From positions 2,232,833-2,296,832 of the forward strand of contig VXAI01000096.1 in the NCBI GenBank assembly GCA_013399305.1: 64,000 bases of DNA, read 5' to 3'. The position numbers were made by a program, and so were the translations under genes. This DNA is from Rostratula benghalensis (lineage: Eukaryota; Chordata; Aves; Charadriiformes; Rostratulidae). Shown here in pieces: positions 47,801 through 61,429 of this stretch (positions are counted from its first letter, which is position 1; each line of letters begins with the position of its first letter). Below the pieces are notes generated by a model. It saw nothing but the letters and a program-made list of their open reading frames with translations, was not told where the DNA came from and ran no database searches.

Positions 47801-49444
47801 CCCAGGTCTTCCTGAGGAGAGCAGACAAATCTGCAGTGACTTTGAAATAGGAATTTGACAACACTGTTTTCTAGCTGTAACTGCTGAAGAGGTTTAAATA
47901 GAATTCATGGATCTGGCAGCTACACAATCCTTTGTGTGAATTTACTTGCATGAACAGAAAGTATCAGGGAGACAATGAAGATGTCTCAATCCCATTCATC
48001 CTTCAGCTTGATGATTGCCTTTCAGATATGCCTGAGCCCTTCACCTGGCACAGGATTGGAGATCCTCTGTGGGAGGGATGTGCACTTACAGTAAAAGAGC
48101 CCAAGACTTATGTAATGTAAAGATGTGAGCAATAGTGTTTGCATTCTGTCCAGCTTACATTTATGGTAGCGTGTTTCACCTCCCTACGTTCCTGGTAAAT
48201 ACTTCCTGACTACAAGCTCCTAATGTAGTGTGGAGGTGCTGCCTGGTAATGAACTGGTAATGTCTTTGTTTTGTGGGATAGAGATGTGTGGAGTAATTCC
48301 TATATATATTCTTTAGTGACTTGAGCATCAATACTAAGGAGAAGTTCTAGCCATGATAAAATTACAGCTGTGCCAAATTTGGGCACGTGCGGAAATGGGC
48401 ACATAAAGCCTTTAGAAAACCTCAGATGAAAAATCTGTAGAAATCCAATTGCTACAAACAGCTATGGTATGTTGCTATATTTCTATTTATCTTGCCATTA
48501 CAGTGAGAGCTATGGTGTGTATGAGGTTTCAAAGCTTGCTTCCTATCTGTGCCATCTTTATGTGCATTCCTGTGGCCTACAGCAATGAGCCAACCTTTCT
48601 CTTTTTAAAGTCCAGAGAAGTGTTGATGTACTGCAACAAGTCATGTTACAGAGATGCTCAAACCAGAGCAATTCTGAGCTTCGTTCAGTACATGGCCATG
48701 GGGGTACCAGCTTGAGTCCCGAGAGCAGCAGGACCTTGTTGTCCCCAGGCTCGTAAGACCGTGGCCAACACCTGATGAGTGCCTTCCTATTCAGCCCCAT
48801 GGGTGCTCTGATCCCTTCTGAGACAGTGGGACTGTAAAGAGTATAGCTGGGATTGAATGGGGTCACCGTGTATATCCCAGTGCTGTGATACCTCCTGGTT
48901 TTTAGGTAACCAAAGTATGACTGTCCCCAGCCTTGCAGTGCTCTGTGTCCTTTGTAACACAGGGATTAATTTCAGAACCCCAGTGCAGCAGGGAGACAGG
49001 TTGCTTTATGAGCTGTCACAGCACGGAGAGGGCAACTGGAGCTCTACAAATAAAGAGGCTGTGCTCCATGTCCTTGGCCTTGCTTCTGCCACTTTGGTGT
49101 GCTAATAATCACTGCTAATGGGTTTGCATAGTGAATGGCAACTCTTGTTACATGCTGAATTCCGAGTCATTTTGCCCCACAGCTCACACTGAAAAGCGTG
49201 CATAAAACTGCCACCTTACCCCTTTTCCAGACATTGATCTCCAACCTGAGACACCCCTTTGTCAAGGTGCAAAGTGCAGGCCAGGTGTGGATCTTGGTGG
49301 CCCTTCCAGACCCCAGGGAAAGTTCATCAGCGGCTTTGTCTGGTTCCCTAAACCGTATTTCCAGCTGATCCTGTGCATAGCATCTTGCCCTCTAGGGTTT
49401 CTGTGTTTCACAGAATTTTCCCGTAGAGCAAAGTGTTAGTTGTT

Positions 49445-49481
49445 TGGGGTTTGGGTTTGGGTTTTTTGTTTTTTTTTTTTC
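49445..49481 (+). repeat. TTTGGG-type repeat followed by T-rich run
   Basis: GGGG-TTT-GGG-TTT-GGG (about 49446-49462) is followed by a long T run interrupted by one G. It resembles but is not the vertebrate telomere unit TTAGGG, and with only three G tracts it does not meet the four-tract G-quadruplex rule. Confidence 0.8.
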
Positions 49482-52400
49482 TCTTTTTAATAAACATGTT
49501 CAATTAGCTTCCTTAGAAAAACCTCCCTCGGTGCTCTGATTGGGTGTTTGGCAGAGGAGGGACTGCTGTCAGCATGTCTGAGTTCCTGGAAGAGCTGAAG
49601 TGCAATGAAAATGACCCCAGGGAGCAATGGGCTTTCCACAGAAACCCGACAGTCTGGGGGAGGGCTGACTGAGACTGCGTGGTTTCAAGAGCTCATTTAG
49701 TTTCCTTTTTGCAGCCTGATAGTGAAATGGAGGGAGTGACTGTGCTGCACACAGCTTCAATCATGGCCCTCATCAGTAGGGTCTTAATGCTTCCTGCAGA
49801 ATCGTGCATGGGAAGGGCACTGGGCCGTCTTTCCGTGGTTTTTCTGTGTACCCTGCAGGTACCCAAAAGCTCAGCAGATAACTTGTCCACTCCTTATTTA
49901 CACTACAGATCTTTAATTCCAAATAGCATGCCCATTTGTATGATGTTTTCCTTCAACTTTCACTATTTTTACTTGTACTGTATTTGCCTCTCGGTTTCTA
50001 AAGAAACAAAGATGAATTGCAAATTTCATAGCTGTGATTGGGCCTTTTCCTTGGCTTGTACTTCTGGGCTGATCTGGTGATATGACCTGTTTTCATCTTT
50101 TTGGCTCAGTGTCATCCCACAGATGTTCTGGTATTTACAGAGTGACTTCAAGCTTGTATCTTCTTTTATCTGGACCAAACGCCTTTTCTCTCATGTTTGA
50201 GGGCATTCAGGGAAGCAGGAAAAAATACCACCTTACAGCAGAGGCGTAAGAGAATTAAAATTAAATGAAAAATCCGCCTGTGCTGCAATCTGGAAATAAG
50301 ACAGCAGTGGAAAGAAAAGATGTGGGAATTGTTTTCCTCCCCTCCCCAGCTTGCTTGCCCTTGCGTGCAGAGAGCAGCGTGCTCCGGGTGCAGCCCGAGA
50401 TGTGAGCCAGCAAGGGTGGTGCTGTGCAGGGAAATGCAGGCACCTGCTTTGCATGAGAGCAGTCAGGATTGCGGTGTGCGCCCGGCGGGACAAGGGGAAA
50501 CCTTTGGAGCCACTGGCTTCAGCTGCCTTGAGCTCAGCAGCTTGTCTTTATCAAGAAGTCAGAGTGCACTAAGGCAGTGCATGGATTTATAGTGTGCTCA
50601 CTGCTCTCTCTGTACTCACAGTGTCTTCCAAGAGGTTGATTTCATGCTATTTACTAACTCAGGGAAGTAATTTAATTACCTTGTGTCTGAAACTGAGACC
50701 AGAACCATGGGGGGCTTGGGGTACTCTGACAGGTTATGCCATCCTCTGCCAGGCTCTGGATGTGACAAACTATGGCCCTGAAAAGTGTCTCCACTCAGGA
50801 CTTACTCCTGCTCCTGCAGCTTAGGGTGAGCATCGTCTCAGGCTGCGGGCACCATCACCACTAAGATCTAAGTTGTTTTCCTGCCTGTGTAGCTGGTTCT
50901 ACAAAGTTTACGTAGAAGAAAGAGACATGCTGCTATTGATGTTGTGCTTGATCTGTGGATGGGTCCTGCTCAGCCAGGAGCAAATAAACTCAGGTTCTTG
51001 GCTAGTGAAAAGTCAGAAATTACTCTGCTTTCACTTCCCACCCTAGGGTGCACAAGCATCCCAGTAACATGAGTTTCACCCACTGGCTCCTCCATTCCCA
51101 CATCAAAGCCTTTTCTTCAGCTGTCTACACTCACTGCTGCACGTTGTGGGTGTGACACCCCTTTCACACACACTTCCATTGCTTGGGTAACTTAACTGGG
51201 AGCTGCACCTCCCAATATTAGAGGAATATTTTGTGATTCTGTGAAAATCAAGTCCAAAGTATTGTGCATAGGTTACAAAATACTAATGCACCACATGGAA
51301 GAGGCAAAAAGTACTTTCCCAAGCAGGGGAGGCTGAGTACAATTTAGAAAATAATCTTTCCAAGCTCCTTTGGAGACTCAAAAATTAAGTGTACACATAA
51401 CAAAAGTACTTGACATTTAACAGCACAGGGAAATGAAACCAATCAGATATAGTGCATGAAGATAACAGGAGTGAAATGCTCTTTTCTAGTTGGTTTCTTT
51501 CCAAGCAAATCATCTTAGTCATCTTCTGTCAAGCAAACACAGGGTGGAATAGGTGTTTGTCATAAGAAGGGTGTAGCTAGATGTAATTAGTAACAGAATC
51601 CAACTTTCCATGAAAAGCTTATTAGCTGAGGTGGGGAGTCAGACCTGTTCAGGTGCTCCAGTGTTACCCTGCTCCTGCTAACTCAGAGCTGGTTTCCAAA
51701 GAGCAGCTGTGATTCATCCCCGTCAGCAGGAGCTCCCCGCAGCCCTGGGAGAGGGTGGCTGTCGTTAGCACCCCGGCAGGCAGAGCACTTGTGTTTGTGG
51801 AAAACCAGTAAAAATACAGACCGGGAGCCCTCACAGGAGAGGTCAAGTTGGAGGGGGTTTTCCATCTGAGAGGGAAGACCTTATGTGGTCAGGAGCCCAA
51901 GAGACAGCTTTACTTGACTTACAAAGCCAGGCTTAGAAATGTGGGGGGTTTTCCCTTCACAGGGGTATGTGGTTGATTGCCCTGGGGACAAGAGGAAAGA
52001 TTTAGTAAAGCCACTTGTGCTTTCTTTTGTTGTCCTACCCATCTGGTGGCCCCGTCTCTCCTCAGGCAGCACTGGGAAGAAGGGAGGTTGGGCCACTTAC
52101 AAATAGTTCTTGCTGAGATTTGAGGCAGAGGGCAAGAAGAAGTCACCTTTGTGCAGAATAGCTTTGGGCCTGACTTTCTTTTTGTAAGGTTTGACCTCAG
52201 CAGAGGCGGCAGCGCCGAGACCCAACCCCTTCGTGCGCTGGCCGTAATCATTTCTCGGGAATTGTTTTGGAGGCTGTTTTTAAATTGCACTGCGGGAGAC
52301 TCTTCAGGCTTGGGTAGAGCCACGTTAATTTTGGTGACAGGCGTTTTGCCCATTGCTTGTAAAGGGCATTCCCGTTGTTGGCGGTTCCCAGCTGGTCCCA

Positions 52401-53238
52401 TGGCCTGGGGCTCTGGGTAGGGATTCAAGTCGAGGTTTTAGGTCAAAGAAGAAAGATCTGGGGGGCCTGAAGTGGGTTTGGTCCCCTGTGCCCCTCGCCC
52501 AGGGGAGCTCCACAGCCAGCCCTCCTCTCTGCGCTGCCGACCAAGCCTCCAGAGGTGATGTGTCATCCCTGGGATACAGGGATGATTTAAGCACGTCCTC
52601 TGCTCTTGGGTTGCTCAAAGGGTTTTCAGTAAGGTGCAAAGGATTACTTGTAGCTTAAGATAGCAAAGGGAGCTGCCTGATAGCTAGAATAACTGGTTTA
52701 AGTGAACGCAGCTATGGTCTGTCTGTTTTGAATTTGACATTGAAGGAATGACCTACTTTCTGCAGGAAGAGCTGTCATTTTAAAACAGACATTAAATTGT
52801 TACTTGGTAACTGTGTAGGGTTTGAAGTACCTTCAATAGTCGCACTTTGTCCTCTGCTGCTGAATTTTGTAGCTGTCTTTGTGTGTCTCAAGGTCAGGCT
52901 GGTCACCGCTGATGATTTTGTATCGCTGGGATATTTTCTGATGATGTGGAAGCAGATCACTGGTACCAGGGAAGAGAAAGGGAGGAATGACACGAAAACT
53001 CTGCTCGTCCAGGCACTTCTGTCAAGTACCATTTGGGAGATGCACATTCAGTCCTTGTGTGCTCAGCCTGTCATCTCCTGCCTCCCTGCTGGAGGTCACA
53101 GAAATGACACAGAAAGCCCCAACATTTCTCTGCCTCAGAGGAACAAAAGAGGAAACTTCCTTTATCTGCCAGTTTTCCTTATGTTCCCTGAATGCCTGAA
53201 TGTGCACATTGTTCAACTGGGAGAGGAGAAAAAGAAAA

Positions 53239-53339
53239 NNNNNNNNNNNNNNNNNNNNNNNNNNNNNNNNNNNNNNNNNNNNNNNNNNNNNNNNNNNNNN
53301 NNNNNNNNNNNNNNNNNNNNNNNNNNNNNNNNNNNNNNN
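53239..53339. other. Assembly gap (101 N)
   Basis: A run of 101 undetermined bases. The left flank is a purine-rich stretch (gagaggagaaaaagaaaa) and the right flank begins agttttataaaacc. Apparent open frames that cross the gap (for example 52797-53387 on + and 53022-53399 on -) are artefacts of reading N as amino acid X and should be ignored. The true missing length may differ from 101. Confidence 0.99.
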
Positions 53340-56300
53340 AGTTTTATAAAACCAAATATCCGGAGACTTTTCTATGCGGATTGTTGATGCCTTTGCCATT
53401 TCACTATAGTGACTTCATTGCTTTAACTATGTATGGCTTTGCTAGTATCCATGTACTACCATCCTTTTCCTTGTTCCTGCTAGAAAGTATCACAGCCATG
53501 ATTCTTTCAGGGTAAGGGGGCAAGTGATGAGGTTTGTGTCCATGGAGTAAGGTTTCAGCACAGTTTTTGTATTGATTTTTAACAGAATCCTCTCAGCATA
53601 CGTGCTAATCCCCAGGTTTAAAAACTGGGGCTGGAAGCTGAAGCTGAAGAGAGTCTGTGCAAACAATATTTGATCACTAGCATTCTTCACACAAACACAC
53701 ATGCACGATTGCGCGGTGTCTTCCAGAGTAATGAACTGGACTCTTGGCAGTGGTCCCCACTACCACGAATGACAGAGGTGGCAAAGGGCCTGGTTTTTCC
53801 CCTTTTCCTTTGGTTGGTATCGTGACATAACATTTGACTTCATCTCCCTTTCCATCAAAAAGCCATCTCTACAAGGCAAAAGATACATGAATGATCAGTA
53901 TTCCCCGACATAGTTTGAAGTGCTTCCTTGTGTAGGTTTTAATCCTCAGTTGCCTCCAAAACAGCAGTCCTGTAATGACTCTATCAGCCACAGGAAGGCT
54001 TGAGGGCAAGGGTAAAAAAAAATAATTCCACTTTACTTTTGTTTTCTGTGATACTGTCTTTTGAAATACCCGTCTTAGAAAGCAAACATACTGGAACAGC
54101 AAGTCATAGGGAATATTTATATCTCTGTAGCTGGTCACGGTAAAGGTATGAAGAGTGTTGACCTCAGCCAGCTGCGTCATCCGGTATTTGTTGGGTCATT
54201 ACCTGAGATAGCTGACTACCTAGAACCCACCGGTGGCCATAACTTGTCCCCTTTTCATAAAGTCATTCGTTTTGCCAATAACTGCAGAGAGAATTTTGAG
54301 AGCTTTCTGTTTCTGCTCCAAGAATTAATGGTGATATGTGTAGGGATCACTATGGGATATACAGCATTCACTGTAAGCCTTTGGGGTTTTAATTCCACCT
54401 AAGTAAAAGGCCGAAGAGGGCTGCTGCTGCCAGGGGAATGGGAAGAGATAATTAAGAAACGGCTCCTTTGACAGTTACCTATTTCCTTTAACCCAAGCGT
54501 AAGAGGAGAATGTTTCTTTTGGCTCACAGGAAGAGGATTGTCCTTGGTATAAGAAGCTCTTTGACAGTAGTATTGCTCTTCCTTCATCTAATTCCTCCAA
54601 GAGGAGCTGAGACAAAAGAGGTGATTGTTAGAGTGATAATAGGCCAAAAGGAAAATACAAAAAAACCTACAAAATTAACATACAAAATCCTGCTTGTTGC
54701 CTCCTGCAAATGGGGTAAGAAGCATAAGCAAGGTATTATATTAATTTTTATTGTTTATTCATCACGTAGGTCTGGATTGATTATTTGTATCAGGAGTTAT
54801 CTGATTGTATTACAGAGTGAACCATCTTGATCCTAACTCCCCCTTCTTCCCATCCAAGACTGGGTGGAGGATTTCCCCTTCCGGTACCTGTGACCGACCC
54901 TCCCTTTGAAGCCATGGTTTATATAAAGAAGTAATACCAACACCATGTTCAATGCATATTTTCTGTCAGAAGCTGCTAGAGCAATTCAATGTTAGGAAAC
55001 AGCAGAAGCCAGCATGTGACATTTTCACTTGCTACACAAGTCAGTGTCTCACTGTGACGTGACACTAAGGTGAGTTATTTCGGTTTTGGCCGTGTGCCTG
55101 ACTTGTCCTGCTTTGTGTAATAAAGGCTCATCTTTTCAGGTAAGGCAGGGTGTGTTCCACAGCCGGGCAGCACAGGGCTAAGGGACGTAAAAAATCAAAG
55201 CCTTCAGGTACCTTCATCAGGCAGCGCGTCCGAGCAAGAGGAACCCGTGTACCAGGAAGGTGCTGATCTGGCCTCCTCTCTGCCTGACGCACGGATTGCT
55301 GAGGCAGGGTGAGGTCCTTTCCTGAACCCAGAGCCAAGCTAGAAGGTTATGTGCAGCCTGGGGGTGCACGAGTATGTCAGGCGGAAAATGGTGTGGGTGA
55401 AGAGAGAGGGGTGGAATGGAGTACCAGGCAGCTGCGGGAGCGGCACGCCGGTCCGGTTTGTCTCATCTGACTGGTCTGCACTGGAAGTGGCAACTGCAGC
55501 TGTTCGCTTTGTAACAGAATCAAGGACCTCTCAGCAGAGCGTTTCCCCACTATCTTAACGACCAAACTCTTCCTCCCAGTTGGTTTTCAGTACCCCCAGG
55601 CACCGAGGTTATTACAACACGTGCGCACTCTTGCTGTTTGTGAATAGCCCTGAGTCAGCAGCCTGGCAGGTCACACTAACCCCGCTCCTAAGGATCTGAT
55701 CAGCAAGAAAAGGTTTTGCCTGCACAGGGAAGCCTGCAGTCTGCTATGTTCTTGGAAAGAAAAGAGTAATAATGGAGTCCCCATGTTGTCCTCATCAGCC
55801 CCAAGCTGGTCCGGTGCGTTCCAGCAGTCTCTCAGCGTTATTTTGTACGGATTCTTTCCAAAACCTTGCCCAGCGCCTCTCAGCCAAGATGACTTTCACA
55901 GCACAGGACTGGAGGGGAGAGAATTAACAAGGGGTGAATTGCAAAGAGTCTTAAAAGAACATAAGGAGCATTCCAACCCGAAAAGCTTAGAAAAGAGGGA
56001 GGTATTTTCAAAAAGGGTTTGCAGAGATTTTCCAAAAAGTTCCCTGGAAATGATATTAGGTCATGTTTTAGGCTTTTTCAGATTTACAATTTAACCATAA
56101 CAACGCAATCCCTTAACACTGTCAGCCATGTGCACACACGTAGCATGTGCACTGTGCAGCATGTTTCTTCACCATGTTTAGAGGCTTGGAGGTAGTGTTT
56201 TGAACTCTGCCTCGGCAGCGTTTGGCAGTGGCTGCGATGACACTTGCATGATGGGAAGAATCATTGCCAAGTTGAGTAACTTCTGACAAGTATAAACACA

Positions 56301-56914
56301 GCTCTGCCTTCTGTAAGCTGGATTTCAAACCATATTGCTGTTCTGAGGAAGAGAGAGTCCTGACATTAAAGACTACGCAGTCGCTCTGATCAGCTTTTAA
56401 ATCACTCTCCAGGTTTGTGATGAGACTCCAAAGAGAGAGCAGCAAGGGCCAGTTGGATGGGATGGGCATCCCAGCAGCTTAGCACTGGTCTGGCTTTCTC
56501 TTTGTCACACATATAACCCAAATCTGTTGGTTTTAGGACTTACCATCACTTAAAGCTCTGTCTTAGCCAATGTGAAATGAGTTTGCTGAGATGAATCCAC
56601 ATTTGTCTGTTCCGTTTTCCATGGACTAATGCTTACATCCCAAAGTGGCATCACAGATGTTCTGACTGGCATATTTGTAGGTGAATTCAAGGGAAGCTGG
56701 AACTCAACTGTAAAATGCATGAGGAGCTTTCCTTTTGCTTTTAAAAAGGAAGTGTCCAGGCTAGGGTTTGTGCATGCTGGTGGGGTAGTGTGTGAAGAAG
56801 AGGTTTTCTTATATGAAGTAAGGTGCATTTCTCTGTTAGTTTCCTTTAATGACAAATTCACGTCAGAATAACACCAGAGATAAAATCTTTGTCTGAAAAC
56901 TAGGAACATTAAGT

Positions 56915-56988
56915 GGACCAAATTCAGCCCTGAATTAAATGAGTTGCCATCACTTAATGGGAAATGAAGCTGGATTTATCCCAATTTG
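56915..56988. repeat. Relic of the same old amniote repeat family
   Basis: The segment opens ggaccaaattcagccctg, passes through a degraded central part (gagttgccatcacttaatgg) and ends ctggatttatcccaatttg. Both halves align, from memory, with the common sauropsid element that begins ggccaaattc and ends with a tggatttacacc-type arm. It is the longest of the copies seen in the window. The overlapping minus-strand frame 56550-56921 touches its left end and is not a gene. Confidence 0.5.
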
Positions 56989-57688
56989 TTTTACATTTTT
57001 CAATTAGAGCAGCACTTCTCCAACAGCCGCGATTGGGAAGGCTGCAGCGTGTCTTCTGGATGAAGGCAATCACGTGATGGAGTTACGCAGGCTGCCGGGC
57101 TGGAGGCCAAGAAACTCAAGTCCTGGCTGAGCTCGGCCACTGATTTTTGGTTGACCAGCTTTTCCTTTGTCCTTCCATCTGGCATATTTATATCTTAGGT
57201 TTTTGAGAAATACCAACTCTCTGATTATATGGTTGGGTAATCTAATGCTGCTGTAGCCAGTATTATTTCAAGCTTTTATTGTCACTGTAGTTGCATGGGG
57301 GTACAATAGAGCAAATGCTTTCCCTGTGTATATAGAGTGGTCTCTTCAAATAGCTATTTTTACAAAAACTGACACTGTATTCATTTTTGCAAATCAAATC
57401 TGAGCTGATGCAAAGTGCAGTTACGCTGCATTCAGGAAGCAATGGCATTCAGGAGAAAACCTTTGCCAGTAAGGTCTGAGAAAGAGGAGCAAAAGGGCGA
57501 GAGTAGCTCCTGCTCACAAAAGGAAACCCTTTTCTGCAAATGTAGGTTGGTATGTCAGTACCAGTCAGTACTGGGAGCAATTCTGACTGGATCCTTTCCT
57601 CTGCTGGGGCAAGATGTTTTCTCTGGGGTCTGGTCTTTTCTATATTTAAATTATTCAAATGGTGATTTTGCAAGAGTGCAAGACTAGC

Positions 57689-57735
57689 TCTGTGTGGAGC
57701 TGGCCTGGGAGCCATCTAGCCCAACAACACATCTC
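57689..57735 (-). mobile_element. Possible degraded CR1 3' end, antisense
   Basis: The sequence ctggcctgggagccatctag followed by cccaacaacac resembles the reverse complement of the CR1 terminal sequence (consensus ...tctggaggtcatctagtccaac...). Only about 35 bases are comparable and identity is modest, so this could be coincidence. Confidence 0.3.
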
Positions 57736-60700
57736 CAGCTGTGGACCCTACCACAGCTGATAAAAAGGAAATTGTAAGGACTAAGCCACCCATGATTTGC
57801 AGTAAATTTTCCTTTTTCTTGAATCTTGTCTTTAATGAGCGTCAGCTAAAGTTCTGAAGCTTTGCTGTATTCCCTCCCCTTTCCTAATCCAAAAGTCCTC
57901 TAAATTATTATGTTAAGGCATAACATAACATGGGGTTACTATGTAAAACCCAAATTGTATTTGACTTACAGGAATCCTGTTCATAGTTTCCTTTTGAAGT
58001 TTATTGCCCAGGCTAACAGTTGAAGCCATTCAAATGATTTTTTTGTTCTGTGGTCTCCATTTTACCAGTAGCCTTTCCCTTTAAACAATATAATCTTCTT
58101 TCAAGTAAAAAAGCCCAAAAAACGTTCTTGCTGAAATTTGGAAGAGAAGGTTTGTGTACACTCACCCGTCTACGTGATGTGAATGTTGAAAACCTCTAAA
58201 CTAATTTTATTCCTAGGCCCTCTTTGTCATTTGTCTTTAAACTCGTTTTTGGCTGTATAGCAGAGGCGGTGATGGCTGTGTGAGCGTGGTGCAGGGCTGG
58301 GCCTGCTCCCCAAGGCCACTTGGCCTTGTGCGGTGTGCGCAGCGCGTAGCAGAAGCTGCACCCCAGGGTGGTGTTTCTCAGGAAGCCTAAGTGGCAGATG
58401 AGAGCGGGGCTCACGTGAGGCAGCGTTGGCCTCCAGATAAAACCATGCTGCCACGCGTTCCCATTCCCTGACACTCTGGCACCTGTGATTATAAAAAAAA
58501 AATATACCCAAACATAAATAGGCAGGACTGGGTGTGGGCAGAAAATAGGCACGTCTCAAAAGAAATCAGTCTGAGTCTGAACGTGTTATCAAGGCACTTA
58601 GCAACTGCATAGCTCTCTTTGTGCTATCGTGCCATTAGGCAATATTGGCAGGACTGGGTTCCCTTGTGCTCCTTCTTAAAAATTTGATGTTAGGTTGTTA
58701 TGAAGAGAAAAGGGCAAAAGGATGAATGTTTCTGCCCAGGGACAGGGCAGATCTCTTTAAATAATATCTCATGTATCTTTGGCTGGTTTGTTTCATAAGG
58801 AGCTGCCTCATCTGGTGTTTTTTTCTTTCATTTTCTCCTTTCTCCTGGGGTTCACTGAAAATGGGACATGGATGTTGTGACAATGCTGCTAGAAACTGAG
58901 TTGAAAGATGGTACTTGGCATCCAAAGCTGCTCTGGCACATTTATACTGGATATTGCCTTACCCTGTGCTCCAGACCTTTGGACTGCTGCTGAGTTCAGG
59001 GGTGGGGAAAAGGATGGTGCATTTCCATGAGGATTGCAAGAGTTTCAGCAGTTGTTAGGGAGAGACAGGAAAAGATTATGACATCTGGCTTTCTGACGGG
59101 CTTCAGGACATGATCTGACAGAGCAGAAGACCCATACGTGTGTCCAGTTAATTTCAATTTTAATTTTCTTAATTTCATCAATAGCAGTGGGTAGGCAATG
59201 GAATTTGGACTAGAAATGCCATGTAGGTCAATTGTTTGAAACACCTGACCGTGTATGTTGTAAGAGAATTAAATACACTCTGCTGATTCACTTCTTTTCA
59301 TGCTGGTTCATCTGGCTTGGGCTGAGGGAAGTTGTGCACCGGAGAGCATCTGGGAAAAGGAGTAAAATTTCAGGAGGTGTGAGAGAATAGGAACATGTGC
59401 ACATAAACGGGTTGTTTTTCCCTTGCATGTTTCAGAAGGCTGAATATTTAAGACAGAAAATAATACCATATGTGCCTGACAAACTGCAGGGTATTTCTGT
59501 CGTGGCAGTGAGCCATGGTAGCATGGTTTCTGTCACGGACTGGTATTTCTGTTCCTTGTCCTATCAATCTGCTTTTTAGACTCTCAGTGAAGGCTCCAGG
59601 TCCAAGTGTCTGTCTGCAGTCACGATCTGCAAAGCAAGAGAGAATCCAACCAAACTGTCCTGCATTGGCTCAGCAAACTCTGCAGGTGTCACCGGGAGAG
59701 GCGTTGCAGCCATCCTTCGGTGACTGTAAAGGTCAGTCTGCATTTCCACAAATGCTCCTGTTTCCAGCGTTGTGGAACTCGGTTGTAAAAATCAGTTCAG
59801 TCTGCATGGAGGTTTGGCACAGGAGTTCTCAGGACTTGAACCTGTTTGCTTTAGCAAAATGTGCTGAAGCGGCAGGGGTGGGAGTCGTTAAGATAACGGC
59901 CGATGCAGTAAAACCCTGTGCGACTGCAGTTATGTGGTGGCTTGACTCATGCCAGTCCTTTCTGTCTCCAGTCTGTGGAAAGTGAGCCACAGGGTTTCAT
60001 ACATGGAACTAGGGGAAGAGTTTAGCCCAGCTAAGAAATTACTTAATAATGTGTCAGAAATGCTGCATCTTTCCTTTCAGTATTTTCCAGGGATTTTGAA
60101 AGTTCCCTTTTAAAGATGGGATGCAGTTTTTCCTTCCTTTTGTTTTCATTTTTCCACTGACTTTGATTGTGTTTTGTTTCTACCCTAACTCGCTTTCCAC
60201 ATTTCAAGTAAAACCAGAGGGATGTGAATTGGTTTTTTGTTTAACAACTTCAACTTGAGCAGATTGTTCCATTGCCAGCGTTTCCTGGTTGGTGTGCAAT
60301 GGAAAGCTACCCACTCTTGATGAGGTGATGAAAACAATGTTTGGTAGTGAATGCCAACCCCGTGACTGGCACAGAAGGGAGAGCACGTGCTTCAGGAATA
60401 CTTTAAAGCAGTAGTTTGAACTTTGAAGCCAGTGGATTCAGAAAGGGAGAATGATGGAGAGGAACTAGCTGAGCTTCTGGTTTCTTTTCTGAGTTTGTTT
60501 TATTGTTTCCAGTGGTTGAGAGCACGCTGTGCCTTGCTTCGGGCAGGATGGGGGGACTGTGGCATGAGCATCTCTCCTGGGGAGCGAGTGTGAAGCGACC
60601 ACAGTGGTGGTTGTGTGCCAGCAGTGGGGTTGCCTCAGTGTATTCCCTGCAGAGACAGGACAGATGAGGTGGCCTCTGTCTCCCTCTGACACCACGGGGC

Positions 60701-61206
60701 AGATCCAGCTCCCTGGTGGTTTCCCCACCTGCCATCTGGCACCTGAGGTGATGTGAAGGGGAAAGGGTGCTGGGCTGGGCTGCAAAGGCAGGGAGACTGA
60801 GGCCCAGCAGCAGCACACGGGGAAAAGCTGTCGCTGGGAGTCTCCCATCCCGAGCGTGGCCTGTCTTTCATGAACTTGTCTTTCAACGCTACCGTGAGCA
60901 GAGTTTTTCTCTGGGGCACACTTGAAGCCTGCTGTAAACAAATTGCCAAACTTCCAGTTACTTTCCATCTCCTTTACTCTAGATTGTGATGGTTTCCTAT
61001 GGCACACAGAAGCAATACAAAAATCATTCCTGTGTTTTTCTGCATCACTAAAGAGCATTCAGCCCTGCGTAACTTAGGGCTGGGGGCTGCCACTGCTCAT
61101 CTGTGTGCAGCAGAAACCAGGCCCGCCCTGGTGATGATTTTGGTGTTAACTCTCCCAGTATCCAAAGGGCTTTTCTTTGTGTTAAAGGTTTTTGCGTCTT
61201 GTATGG

Positions 61207-61225
61207 AAAAAAAAAAAAAAAAAAA
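61207..61225 (+). repeat. A19 run
   Basis: Homopolymer of 19 A, the longest in the window, giving Lys runs in plus frames and Phe runs in minus frames. It could be the tail of an old retroposon in plus orientation, but no body is recognised upstream. Confidence 0.95.
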
Positions 61226-61429
61226 GACTGGTGAAAAGTTTGTCTGATCATCTTGTGGAGGATTTCGGTGAACAGAAAATGAATGTATCCTTTTGGATTT
61301 TACCAAAGACTTCTACATTGAGTGGCTTTAAAATATATTTAAAATGTTTATTTAAAATCCAAGTCAAATTATTTTTAACAAACTGTCTCAAGATAGAAGA
61401 AACTGACTTTTTGGAGTAACTGTATTGTT

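Larger units (their letters stand above)
44332..53238. other. Unique non-coding DNA
   Basis: About 9 kb with only short overlapping frames and homopolymers. A gattctgtga string at about 51235 recalls the CR1 tail, but no CR1 body precedes it. The scrap 42547-42580 upstream (gggccaaattcttcctcc) may be another fragment of the old amniote repeat seen at 56.9 kb. Confidence 0.5.

Noticed and set aside
49445..49465. Telomere-like repeat
   Set aside because: The unit is TTTGGG, not TTAGGG, with only three G tracts.
51228..51244. gattctgtga string resembling the CR1 terminal repeat
   Set aside because: No CR1 body precedes it; such a short match is expected by chance.
51919..52428. 169-codon minus-strand frame overlapping an 89-codon plus frame
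   Set aside because: No homology recognised; both strands open together, as expected of stop-poor GC-rich DNA.
52797..53387. Open frame crossing the N gap
   Set aside because: The apparent length depends on undetermined bases; the readable 147 codons show no domain.
54148..54402. 84-codon plus frame with protein-like texture
   Set aside because: No recognised family, no flanking splice sites, and length well within chance.
56550..56921. 123-codon minus frame followed by a gtaagt-type donor near 56543
   Set aside because: It overlaps an old repeat relic and ends with a stop shortly before the donor, so the donor cannot use this frame.
60403..61058. Three overlapping minus-strand frames (197, 137 and 104 codons), one with a leader-like start MLLLGLSLPAFAAQP
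   Set aside because: Three frames open at once indicates low stop density from composition; no conserved cysteine pattern or domain after the leader-like stretch.
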